64,000 nt of DNA from the NCBI RefSeq assembly GCF_900107245.1, contig NZ_FNPG01000004.1:186001-250000 (forward strand), written 5' to 3'. Each line of letters begins with the position of its first letter. The stretch's first letter is position 1. Position numbers and translations under genes: made by a program. This document shows, in pieces, positions 30,673 to 38,618 of this stretch. Under the pieces are notes generated by a model. The model was given only the letters and a program-made list of their open reading frames with translations. It was not told the DNA's origin and searched no databases. The stretch comes from Lachnobacterium bovis DSM 14045 (GTDB lineage: Bacteria; Bacillota; Clostridia; Lachnospirales; Lachnospiraceae).

Positions 30673-30714
30673 CGAATATTCGTTGTGTCCGTCTGTCGCA
30701 AACAACATTGTTTG
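30673..30714. promoter_or_regulatory. Two palindromes in the AGCS leader
   Basis: CGAATATTCG (30673-30682) and CAAACA-ACAT-TGTTTG (30699-30714) lie between the predicted transcription start and the start codon of the symporter gene. Either could be an operator for a dimeric repressor. Confidence 0.4.
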
Positions 30715-30730
30715 TACAACGTACATACTA

Positions 30731-30759
30731 AGAATAGACTTATTTCTTTAATAAGTCAA
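30731..30759 (-). promoter_or_regulatory. Sigma-A-type promoter of the AGCS gene with overlapping dyad
   Basis: On the minus strand TTGACT (30759-30754), a 17-base spacer and TATTCT (30736-30731) form a good vegetative promoter. The spacer and part of the -35 are covered by the perfect dyad GACTTATT-N5-AATAAGTC (30737-30757), ideally placed for repression. Confidence 0.65.
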
Positions 30760-30805
30760 TAGAAAACAAATATGTTAATTATTAATTATTCTTATAAATA
30801 ATATA

Positions 30806-30856
30806 AAAAAAGACAATAAACTCTAACATCACTTCTTAGTTAAAGTTTATTGTCCT
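30806..30856 (-). terminator. Intrinsic terminator after glgA
   Basis: GACAATAAACT pairs with AGTTTATTGTC; the inner bases CTAAC/TAGTT partly extend the stem. On the minus strand a run of seven T follows. It ends the glgA transcript 35 bp after the stop. Confidence 0.8.
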
Positions 30857-30890
30857 TATTTTTACAATTTTACATCATTATTATCTTCCA

Positions 30891-32348
30891 TTAATATCTT
30901 TCGCCAATTAAATAACTATATAAACCTTCATATCTAAATTTAGAAGCATTCCATGAAAAATCTTTAGCCATTCCTCTATCAATCATCTGATTCCATTGAC
31001 GTTTTCTATCATAGAAAATATGTTTTGAGTAGTTAACAATTCCAAGCATCTCATGTGCATTATAGTTAGCAAATGAGAATCCATCTCCTGTATTTTCATA
31101 TTCATTAAATGGTTGAACTGTATCCTTTAAGCCACCTGTTTCTCGCACAATAGGAACTGTACCGTATCTAAATGAAATAAGTTGTGTAAGTCCACATGGT
31201 TCAAATTGTGATGGCATTAAGAATGCATCAGCAGCTGCATAAAGTTTATGAGCCAAATCATCTGAATAGCAAATATTAGCTGAAACTCTATCTGGATATT
31301 TCCAAGCAAATTGTCTAAACATATTCTCATACTCGCCCTGACCTGTACCAATAACAACAAATTGAGTATACTCATCAACCAAATTATCCATAACACAATT
31401 AATTAAATCTAGCCCCTTTTGATCTGTCAAACGAGATATAAGACCAATCATATACATTTTTTTATCAACTTTAAGTCCTAGCATTTCTTGTAATTTGGTT
31501 TTATTAATTGATTTTTTCTTTCTGAATGACTCTGCATCATAATTTGTAAATATTTTTGGATCAGTGGCAGGATTATATGTATTATAGTCAATACCATTAA
31601 CAATTCCCTGCATGTCAAAATGTCTGGCAGCAAGTAATCCATTAAGACCCTCTCCATAATATTCTGTTTGTATTTCATTAGCATAAGAATCGCTAACTGT
31701 TGTAATGTAATCAGCATAAACCAATCCGCCTTTTAACATATTAGCATCCTTATTAAACTCCAACTTATCAGGCGTAAACAATGATTTATCAAACCCTGTT
31801 AAATTAGCCATTGTTTTTGTATCCCAAACGCCCTGGAATTTCAGATTATGGATTGTAATGATAGATTTAATATTCCAGAAAAATGGATTTCCCATAAACT
31901 CATTTCTTAAATATACAGGAATTAATCCTGTCTCCCAATCATGACAATGAATTAAATCTGGCTGAAAATCAATTAGAGGTAACATTGATAAAACTGCTTT
32001 GTCAAAAAATACAAACTTTTCAATATCAAATCTGATATCTCCATATGGTGATTGACATGTAAAGAACTCCTCATTATCAATAAAATAGTATGTAACCCCA
32101 TCTAACTCATACTTTAAAACGCCCACATATTTATCGCATATATAACTACCTGCGCTCATATAAAAATGTGTAACATACTGAAACTGACTTCTGTATTCCC
32201 AAGGAATACAGCTATAATTTGGAATTACAACTCTTATATCCCAGTTTTCTTTGTCAAATTCTTTCGGTAACGCACCGCAAACATCTGCTAATCCTCCTGT
32301 TTTAATAAATGGTACACACTCAGATGCTGCAAAAAGTATTTTCTTCAT
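30891..32348 (-). CDS. glgA: Glycogen (starch) synthase, ADP-glucose type
   Basis: GlgA adds glucose from ADP-glucose to alpha-1,4-glucan. The 485-residue GT5 enzyme begins MKKILFAASECVPFIKTGGLADVCGALP, with the KxGGL nucleotide-sugar motif, and has LIHCHDWETGLIPVYL and PSQFEPCGLTQLISFRYGTVPIVRETGGLKDTV. I chose ATG 32348; a GTG two codons upstream sits closer to AGGAG, so that start is possible. No other glycogen gene is adjacent, unlike the usual glg operons. Confidence 0.95.
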   Translation of the reverse strand: MKKILFAASECVPFIKTGGLADVCGALPKEFDKENWDIRVVIPNYSCIPWEYRSQFQYVTHFYMSAGSYICDKYVGVLKYELDGVTYYFIDNEEFFTCQSPYGDIRFDIEKFVFFDKAVLSMLPLIDFQPDLIHCHDWETGLIPVYLRNEFMGNPFFWNIKSIITIHNLKFQGVWDTKTMANLTGFDKSLFTPDKLEFNKDANMLKGGLVYADYITTVSDSYANEIQTEYYGEGLNGLLAARHFDMQGIVNGIDYNTYNPATDPKIFTNYDAESFRKKKSINKTKLQEMLGLKVDKKMYMIGLISRLTDQKGLDLINCVMDNLVDEYTQFVVIGTGQGEYENMFRQFAWKYPDRVSANICYSDDLAHKLYAAADAFLMPSQFEPCGLTQLISFRYGTVPIVRETGGLKDTVQPFNEYENTGDGFSFANYNAHEMLGIVNYSKHIFYDRKRQWNQMIDRGMAKDFSWNASKFRYEGLYSYLIGERY

Positions 32349-32528
32349 ACCCACTTCTCTCCTCTTTCTATTTAAAACTTAAAGTGTCATACATCTCACT
32401 CAAATATAGCATTATATTAAAGCAAAACAACCCTCACTATAATAATACTCTTTTTTTAATGCAATTTCCATTAAAAATGTCGAATTTTCTTTGTTTTTCC
32501 GAATTTTTCGTAAGAATTTTTGCTTTTT

Positions 32529-34337
32529 CTACACTTTTCTGCGACCTTGAAACAAATAATAATAAAAACTAGTAGTTTCATGTGTCAAATGTAAATATTC
32601 AACAATAGATGTCGACTGGTATTCTTTATAATATTCATTAAAATTTGCCTTAAATAAATAACCCAAAACATTTATACAAGATTTTGACATTTTATCTGAA
32701 TCTTTAGTATTTGTAAACTTATCTTTATTGTTTTGTATTGCTTCTTTTGAAGGTAAAAAAGTAATAATTTTTCCACTATGAGTTCCTATTGCAGAAACAA
32801 CATCCCCTTTTATTTCGTAGCTTATTAATTCATGGTTCTTAGCAAACTTCTTTAAATTGTTTAGTTCTTCATTTTTTGACCAAAACATTATTTTATTATA
32901 TTTTAATCCAATACCATTAAAATATGCCGTTTTTTTAACTTCAATATTGTTTTTTACAAGTTCAGCTGTACCAATTTGTGCTAAATATCCGCCTAGTGAA
33001 TGTCCTGTTATATAAATGTTTGTATTAGGAAACATTTTCGCAACTCGAAGAGCATATTTTTTAGCTTCAGTTTCCTCTGAATGATAATTCAACATTCCAA
33101 CTCCTACTATATTATTTATCCATTCACCATAAGCATCATCAGTTCCTCTAAATGCAATTACAATATTGTTTCCATTTTTAAATGTTGTAGCACTAAATTT
33201 AGAATCAATCATTGTTTCTTTATTTTCGTAATCAACTATTTGCCATTTAGTCGAAATTCCATTATCCATTCCATTAGTATCTATACTACCTGCATTTAAA
33301 AAATAAATCTTTTCTCCGCCTTCACCTGGACGTTGTCCAATATCAGATGCTTTATACATAGATCCAATAAATCTACTTCCATCTTCGTAACTTAAGCCTG
33401 CAAAAATTGCCAAATCTCTATCACATACATCCCACTCAAACGGATGTGAATCCTGACAATTTATTAATCCATCTCCGTCTTCATCCTCATTTGCTTTAAG
33501 ACTATCTGCTTTTTGAAGTCGAGATGCATTATTTTTACTATTATTAACACCCACTTTACTTTCATTTATGGAATTAATTGAATTATTAGATGCATTATCT
33601 ATATCACTATTATCAAGATCTGTTCCATTTTTTATCTCGTCTGAATTCTTGATACCATCATTATCACTGTCAAGTTCCCCATCTGGTGTCTTTCCATCAG
33701 TCTTTGCTTTATTTGGATCTAGATTTGATGTTATTAATTCAGTGTAATCATCAATGCCATCATGATCTGTATCTGGATTATTTTTATCTAAATGATAATA
33801 ATCTTCTAAATAATTTATCACACCGTCTCCATCTGAATCATTCTTGTCAATTAATAGTTTATCAATATTTGCACCCTGAGTTGATGCAAAAATAAATCTG
33901 ACATCTTCTTTGCCATTTTTCTTAAATATCAAAATATTTTTTCCCATTGTCATTGAAGGTTTGTTAATGACAAAAGTCTTTTTGTTTGTTATAACTTCAC
34001 CTTTGTCTAATAGAATTCCTACGTCATCTCTTATTTCGTAACTTAACTTTTCATTCTTCTTTAATGATTTATTTAACTGACCTTTTATAGAATCACAATT
34101 ATCCGTTTCAAGTAAAAACAAATCATACTCTTTTAAATATTTCATTTGGCCTAATCTGACCTCATATCCCTGCTTGGCAATTTTACCTTGAGAAATTTGT
34201 TTATCTTTCGTAGTATTTTTTGCCTCAACAACTTTTGTTTGGAATGGATTATATTTCAAATTTGGACTAATCAATCCTCCACTTTCTCCCAAAAATAATG
34301 AAAACATTAAAATTGAACATATAACTTTTTTCTTCAT
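32529..34337 (-). CDS. Secreted class 3 lipase with thrombospondin type 3-like calcium repeats
   Basis: A 602-residue exported protein. It has a signal peptide (MKKKVICSILMFSLFLGESGG), a beta-rich N-terminal region of about 130 residues, then Asp-rich repeats of the DSDGDGVINYLEDYY / DTDHDGIDDYTEL / DSDNDGIKNSDEI / DEDGDGLINCQD type (about 165-305), which bind Ca2+. Last comes an alpha/beta hydrolase domain of the lipase class 3 type with nucleophile Ser447 in GHSLGG, preceded by IVIAFRGTDDAYGEW. The substrate is probably an acylglycerol or phospholipid, by family. An Asn/Ser-rich linker separates repeats from the lipase. No anchor is seen, so it should be released or cell-associated. Confidence 0.82.
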   Translation of the reverse strand: MKKKVICSILMFSLFLGESGGLISPNLKYNPFQTKVVEAKNTTKDKQISQGKIAKQGYEVRLGQMKYLKEYDLFLLETDNCDSIKGQLNKSLKKNEKLSYEIRDDVGILLDKGEVITNKKTFVINKPSMTMGKNILIFKKNGKEDVRFIFASTQGANIDKLLIDKNDSDGDGVINYLEDYYHLDKNNPDTDHDGIDDYTELITSNLDPNKAKTDGKTPDGELDSDNDGIKNSDEIKNGTDLDNSDIDNASNNSINSINESKVGVNNSKNNASRLQKADSLKANEDEDGDGLINCQDSHPFEWDVCDRDLAIFAGLSYEDGSRFIGSMYKASDIGQRPGEGGEKIYFLNAGSIDTNGMDNGISTKWQIVDYENKETMIDSKFSATTFKNGNNIVIAFRGTDDAYGEWINNIVGVGMLNYHSEETEAKKYALRVAKMFPNTNIYITGHSLGGYLAQIGTAELVKNNIEVKKTAYFNGIGLKYNKIMFWSKNEELNNLKKFAKNHELISYEIKGDVVSAIGTHSGKIITFLPSKEAIQNNKDKFTNTKDSDKMSKSCINVLGYLFKANFNEYYKEYQSTSIVEYLHLTHETTSFYYYLFQGRRKV

Positions 34338-34356
34338 AGCTTCTCCCTTCTAGCTA

Positions 34357-34379
34357 TCATATATTAATTAAATATATGA
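34357..34379. repeat. Perfect inverted repeat in the lipase leader
   Basis: TCATATATT-N5-AATATATGA, a nine-base perfect dyad, lies about 20 bp upstream of the lipase start codon. It could be an operator or a leader hairpin. Confidence 0.35.
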
Positions 34380-34471
34380 CACATTTAATGTCCATCAACT
34401 GTCATAATAATCAACGTTTTAAACAATTGTACGAATTGATGCTATAATCTGATTATATTTTACAATTGTAT

Positions 34472-35920
34472 TTATATATTTTCAATAAAAACTTTCAAAA
34501 TTTTATCTATTGGCGATAAACTTTTTCCTCCACCATCAGTTCCCTCAAAATATTTTTTACTAGCTGTTTCAAAAACAACGTAAATATTATTTTCACCATC
34601 TACATCAATTGATTCTGAGCCAGGTGGCATTTCAATGTCCAAAACTAATTTTTTAGGATTCGCAGCCATTTCAGCAATATTATTGTAAATTTTCAAATGA
34701 GATCCAATTGTTCTTCCATAAGAAGTACTTAAGACAACCTTTCCTTTATCTGTAAATGCAATTCCTTGTACCTGAGGTGGAATCAAATAACTATTTAGTG
34801 TTTTCAATGCATTTCCATTATAATAATATGCATACAATTTTGAATTTAAAAAAACATTATGAGTAACTATCCACAATCGTCCAGCATGATATGTTATGCT
34901 TGATGGAGTATTTACAACTTTATATTTATCAACTATTTTAGATGCATTTATTGTTTTTCCCTTTTTAGTAGTTGCCATTAATTTAATAAAATCATATGAA
35001 ATTCTTTCTATCGCCATATCATGAGAATTACAAATCCACACATTATCTCCATCAAATGCAATTCCACCTAAATGACTGTTAGGATCCATTCCTAGTGTTA
35101 CTAAATATTCCATGCTGTTCTTATCAAACACAAATAATGAACCCATTTTATTTTTTTCTCCGGAATATGCTGTCACTAAAATATAGTCATTAGTTATACA
35201 AATTCCTTGTGGAATTTGAAATTTACTATCAATATAATTGTTTTTATAGTCATATTTTCTAGTATCTGGCATGCCTGGTATTTTGATTGGTAACAAAGAA
35301 TAATCACAATATTTCAACCATTCTTTACTAGAATCATCAAAAATAGATGACTTATATGGAAAATTTTGAATATTTTTTTCGTTGTCTATTTCAAAAGTCC
35401 ATTTTGCATACAATGTCATATTATCAGGCATCTCTTTATTTATTATGTCAACTTTATGTGTAAAATCTAAATCTGAATACCAGCCTTCAAATTTATAATT
35501 ATTACATGTAGCAGGTTTCAACTCATATGGGCATTGTGAACGTTTAATTTTCTTGTAATTTAACAACGAATTATCACCTCTACCCAATTTGTAATTTATT
35601 TTAATATATTTAGTTTTTTTATTTGATTTTGGAACATTATCTAGCTCCTGTTTTTTAGGCATAATGGTAACACATTTACCTTTTTTTGAATTGCTTCTAT
35701 ACTGTCTTGCAACATTATTTATAGAATCAAAACTTATATAATCTTTTTTTGTAACAAAAGCAGAGACTGTAGAACCAGTCTCTGCTTTTAATATAAGAAC
35801 TCCTAAAACACATATTATAAAACATATAATAAGCATTATTCTATTTCGATTTATTTTTTTTATATAAATCTTAATATTCGTATTTTTTATGTCTAATAAA
35901 TTACAAACTACTCTCTTCAA
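34472..35920 (-). CDS. Exported protein with one InlB B-repeat and a C-terminal NHL/propeller-like region
   Basis: A 482-residue predicted surface or secreted protein. It has a positively charged N-terminus (KKINRNR), a membrane/signal segment (about 29-45), an InlB-type B repeat (about 100-175: YKFEGWYSDLDFTHKV ... MPDNMTLYAKW) and a C-terminal region with propeller-like strands (IPQGICITNDYILVTAYS, HLGGIAFDGDNVWICNS, VQGIAFTDKGKVVLSTSYG). The only start covering the full frame is TTG 35920, which overlaps the end of the EF-G-like gene by 20 bases with a weak AAAGAG upstream; ATG 35836, directly before the hydrophobic segment, is an alternative without a ribosome site. Function unknown; adhesion or matrix binding is a family-based guess. 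Confidence 0.7.
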   Translation of the reverse strand: MKRVVCNLLDIKNTNIKIYIKKINRNRIMLIICFIICVLGVLILKAETGSTVSAFVTKKDYISFDSINNVARQYRSNSKKGKCVTIMPKKQELDNVPKSNKKTKYIKINYKLGRGDNSLLNYKKIKRSQCPYELKPATCNNYKFEGWYSDLDFTHKVDIINKEMPDNMTLYAKWTFEIDNEKNIQNFPYKSSIFDDSSKEWLKYCDYSLLPIKIPGMPDTRKYDYKNNYIDSKFQIPQGICITNDYILVTAYSGEKNKMGSLFVFDKNSMEYLVTLGMDPNSHLGGIAFDGDNVWICNSHDMAIERISYDFIKLMATTKKGKTINASKIVDKYKVVNTPSSITYHAGRLWIVTHNVFLNSKLYAYYYNGNALKTLNSYLIPPQVQGIAFTDKGKVVLSTSYGRTIGSHLKIYNNIAEMAANPKKLVLDIEMPPGSESIDVDGENNIYVVFETASKKYFEGTDGGGKSLSPIDKILKVFIENI

Positions 35921-37994
35921 GTTTACTCTTTCTTTCTTCTATCTGTTTATTTGCCACTTCATCTGCTGCCTGCTGATATCTCGCAAATTCATATGAAAAT
36001 TCTCCGGCACCGCCTGTCATTGAACGAAGGACTGCACCATAGCCATACAACTCTAATGCAGGAACATCTACTTCAATGTCAGTATATCCTGCTATTTCTG
36101 AAGGATTCATGCCCATTACTCTTGAACGTCTCTTATTTAAATCGCCCATAACATCTCCTGTGTAAGCATCTGGAACCGTTACTATCATTTTATTTATTGG
36201 TTCAAGGAGTACAGGTTTAGCAGCTAAAATTCCTTTTTTCAATGCTTGTTTAGCAGCTATCTTAAATGCCATCTCAGAAGAATCTACTGGATGATATGAA
36301 CCGTCATATAAAGTTGCTTTAATTCCTAATACTGGATAAGCAGCCAATGGGCCTTTCTTTACCCCCTCAGCAATACCTTTTTCAACCGCTGGGAAGAAGT
36401 TCTTTGGAACTGCTCCTCCTACAACACACTGTTCAAAAATGTACGCTTTACTTTCGTCACCAGATGGTTCAAATTTCATTTTAACATGACCATATTGTCC
36501 ATGACCACCTGATTGCTTTTTATATTTAAATTCAACATCAGAGCTCTTTCTAATAGTTTCTCTAAAAGCAATTTTAGGTTTTGTCAACTCAATTTCGACT
36601 TTATACCTTTCTTCTAAAAGTGATTTAACCACCTCTAAATGTAAATCTCCAATTCCGTACAACAATGTCTGAGAATTTTCACTATCATTTACATTTTTTA
36701 ATGTACAATCTTCCGTTAAAATCTTTTGCAATGCTTGCGAAATCTTATCTTCATCACCTTTGTTTATAGCCTTATAGCGTCTAGCTGTATAAGGTTTAGA
36801 TAATGACGTCCTTAAAAATGCAACTGGAGCAGTTTTTGTAGATAAGGAATCTGTAGTAAGTGTTTTCTGCAATTTAGCAAACGCACCAATATCACCTGCA
36901 TGCAATTCTTTTACTTCCTCAACCTTATTTCCTCTTAAAACATAAAGCTTTCCTACTTTTTCTTCAAAATCTCTATGGTAATTATACAAAACATCATCTG
37001 TCTTTATTACGCCTGAATTAACTTTAACAAGCGAATATTTACCAATAAATGGATCAACTATTGTTTTAAAAACATATGCTGTTTTTGGCTTTGAAAAATC
37101 ATAATCAGCATCATACACTTCATTTGTCTTTGTGTAGATACCTGCACATTTTCTTTTGTCTGGCGATGGGAAATATTTAACGATATCAGTTAACAACGTA
37201 TACATACCTCTTGCCAAAACATTTGATCCCATCATTACTGGCACAATAGAACCGTCTATAACATTAACTCGAAGAGCCTGTCTAATTTCATCTTCTGAAA
37301 AATCTTCACCATTAAAGTATCTTTCCATAAACTCTTCGCTTGTCTCAGCAACAGATTCCATCAATGCATCTCTACATATTGATAAATTGTTCTTTGAATA
37401 TTCTGGAACTTCAACTCTATCTACTTCGCCCTTGTCATTCCATTTTTTTCCTACTTGCTGAATAACATTTACATAGCCAACAAATTGCTCATTTTCTCTA
37501 ATTGGAAGATGGAATGGAGCAATCTTTTTGCCATATAAATCCTGTAAATCCTGCACGACCTGTCTATAACTTGCATTATCTATATCCATATCTGTAACAA
37601 AAAACATACGTGGTAAATTATATTTTTCACATAAATTCCATGCTTTTTTTGTTCCTGTCTCAACTCCAGCTTTACCTGAAACAACAATGACTGCTGCATC
37701 TGCAACTGAAACTGCTTCCTCAACTTCTCCTACGAAATCAAAATATCCTGGTGTATCTAATATATTGATTTTACAATCTTGCCATGGAATTGGTATCAAA
37801 GAAGTTTTAATTGAAAATCCCCTTTTCATTTCTTCCTTATCATAATCACTAATTGTATTTTTATCTTCTACTTTTCCCATACGATTAGTGAGCTTTGCCA
37901 GGTAAGCCATTGCCTCAACCAATGAACTTTTTCCAGAAGCACCGTGACCTAGCAGTACAACATTTCTGATTTTGTCTGTAGTATAAACATTCAT
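35901..37994 (-). CDS. Elongation factor G-like GTPase (EF-G paralogue)
   Basis: A 697-residue five-domain translation GTPase. G1 reads GHGASGKSS rather than the GHIDAGKT type, G3 is DTPGYFDFVGEV, and the G4 NKxD motif is replaced by VTDMDID. Domain II-V features include YGIGDLHLEVV and SGGHGQYGHVKM. These differences place it in the divergent EF-G-like group (often annotated FusA2/EF-G type II) and not the canonical translocase. It has its own promoter, and its 3' end overlaps the InlB-repeat gene. The role of such paralogues is unsettled; ribosome recycling or stress-specific translation are proposals for related proteins. Confidence 0.85.
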   Translation of the reverse strand: MNVYTTDKIRNVVLLGHGASGKSSLVEAMAYLAKLTNRMGKVEDKNTISDYDKEEMKRGFSIKTSLIPIPWQDCKINILDTPGYFDFVGEVEEAVSVADAAVIVVSGKAGVETGTKKAWNLCEKYNLPRMFFVTDMDIDNASYRQVVQDLQDLYGKKIAPFHLPIRENEQFVGYVNVIQQVGKKWNDKGEVDRVEVPEYSKNNLSICRDALMESVAETSEEFMERYFNGEDFSEDEIRQALRVNVIDGSIVPVMMGSNVLARGMYTLLTDIVKYFPSPDKRKCAGIYTKTNEVYDADYDFSKPKTAYVFKTIVDPFIGKYSLVKVNSGVIKTDDVLYNYHRDFEEKVGKLYVLRGNKVEEVKELHAGDIGAFAKLQKTLTTDSLSTKTAPVAFLRTSLSKPYTARRYKAINKGDEDKISQALQKILTEDCTLKNVNDSENSQTLLYGIGDLHLEVVKSLLEERYKVEIELTKPKIAFRETIRKSSDVEFKYKKQSGGHGQYGHVKMKFEPSGDESKAYIFEQCVVGGAVPKNFFPAVEKGIAEGVKKGPLAAYPVLGIKATLYDGSYHPVDSSEMAFKIAAKQALKKGILAAKPVLLEPINKMIVTVPDAYTGDVMGDLNKRRSRVMGMNPSEIAGYTDIEVDVPALELYGYGAVLRSMTGGAGEFSYEFARYQQAADEVANKQIEERKSKLEESSL

Positions 37995-38041
37995 CTAACA
38001 TTCCTCCTGCTTGATTCCGTATTATTAATTTTCATAAACTC

Positions 38042-38070
38042 TTTATATAGTTATATTGTACTAATATCAA
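38042..38070 (-). promoter_or_regulatory. Promoter of the EF-G-like gene
   Basis: TTGATA (38070-38065), a 17-base spacer and TATAAA (38047-38042) on the minus strand, about 48 bp upstream of the start codon. The rest of 38071-38280 holds no gene I can support. Confidence 0.6.
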
Positions 38071-38285
38071 TTAAAATTTACAATACTTTTATGCACTTTT
38101 TTCAAAATATTTTGCGATTTTTATTGTCCGCTAATAGCGAACAGTTGTGTATGAAGTACAGATTTTTTATATTTATTTTATCATTTTATAAAGTTTTTAG
38201 GATTAAACTATCATTTCATTGTACTCACGACACAAAAACTTTGTTTTTTTTTGGATTCATTAGATATTTTATAGATAAATTTTAA

Positions 38286-38294
38286 TGTTAAAAT
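38286..38294 (+). promoter_or_regulatory. Extended -10 element before the 49-residue small gene
   Basis: TG-T-TAAAAT (TAAAAT at 38289-38294), the same form as the citrate synthase promoter, about 84 bp upstream of the small gene. Confidence 0.4.
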
Positions 38295-38377
38295 AAAACT
38301 ATAAAGAGGAAAGAAATTACTTACAACATTTTTTAAAAGTATTAACAAAACCAAAGCTATTTTTAGGAGGCGATTTT

Positions 38378-38527
38378 ATGACAGTACTATACTCTTCTTT
38401 TAATTATGAGCCAACAAAAAAAATTACACCTGATTGGGAACGTAGCGAAAGATTACAATTCTGTGATCAGGGCATTAGAAAAAGTATAATGAAAAAAGCT
38501 ATAAAATTGGCTCGTAAAACAAAATAA
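38378..38527 (+). CDS. Small basic protein of 49 residues, unknown function
   Basis: ATG 38378 lies behind a full AGGAGG (seven bases away) and the frame of 50 codons ends in TAA, 12 bp before a strong terminator. The product starts MTVLYSSFNYEPTKKITPDW and ends with a Lys/Arg-rich helix (IRKSIMKKAIKLARKTK). There is one Cys and no signal peptide. It stands alone on the plus strand between minus-strand genes. The complete set of promoter, ribosome site and terminator is the evidence that it is real. A nucleic-acid- or membrane-binding small protein is possible from the charge; nothing more can be said. Confidence 0.75.
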   Translation: MTVLYSSFNYEPTKKITPDWERSERLQFCDQGIRKSIMKKAIKLARKTK

Positions 38528-38539
38528 ATAATATATTTT

Positions 38540-38603
38540 ATCCCCACTTGTATATGTGATGTTATTATTGAAACATTTTCATATATACAGTGGGGATTTT
38601 TAT
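38540..38603 (+). terminator. Strong intrinsic terminator after the small gene
   Basis: ATCCCCACT pairs with AGTGGGGAT; the inner TGTATATGTGA and TTCATATATACA arms lengthen the stem, and TTTTTATTT follows. It also faces the 3' end of the Memo-AMMECR1 gene and may serve both strands. Confidence 0.85.
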
Positions 38604-38618
38604 TTGAAATATTAATAC

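Noticed and set aside
30640-30730. Glycine riboswitch before the AGCS symporter
   Set aside because: The leader is only about 85 bases and lacks the paired conserved G/A-rich cores of the glycine aptamer.
38091-38285. 64-codon plus-strand frame upstream of the small gene
   Set aside because: No ribosome site, extreme A/T and F/Y-rich composition; probably non-coding promoter region.
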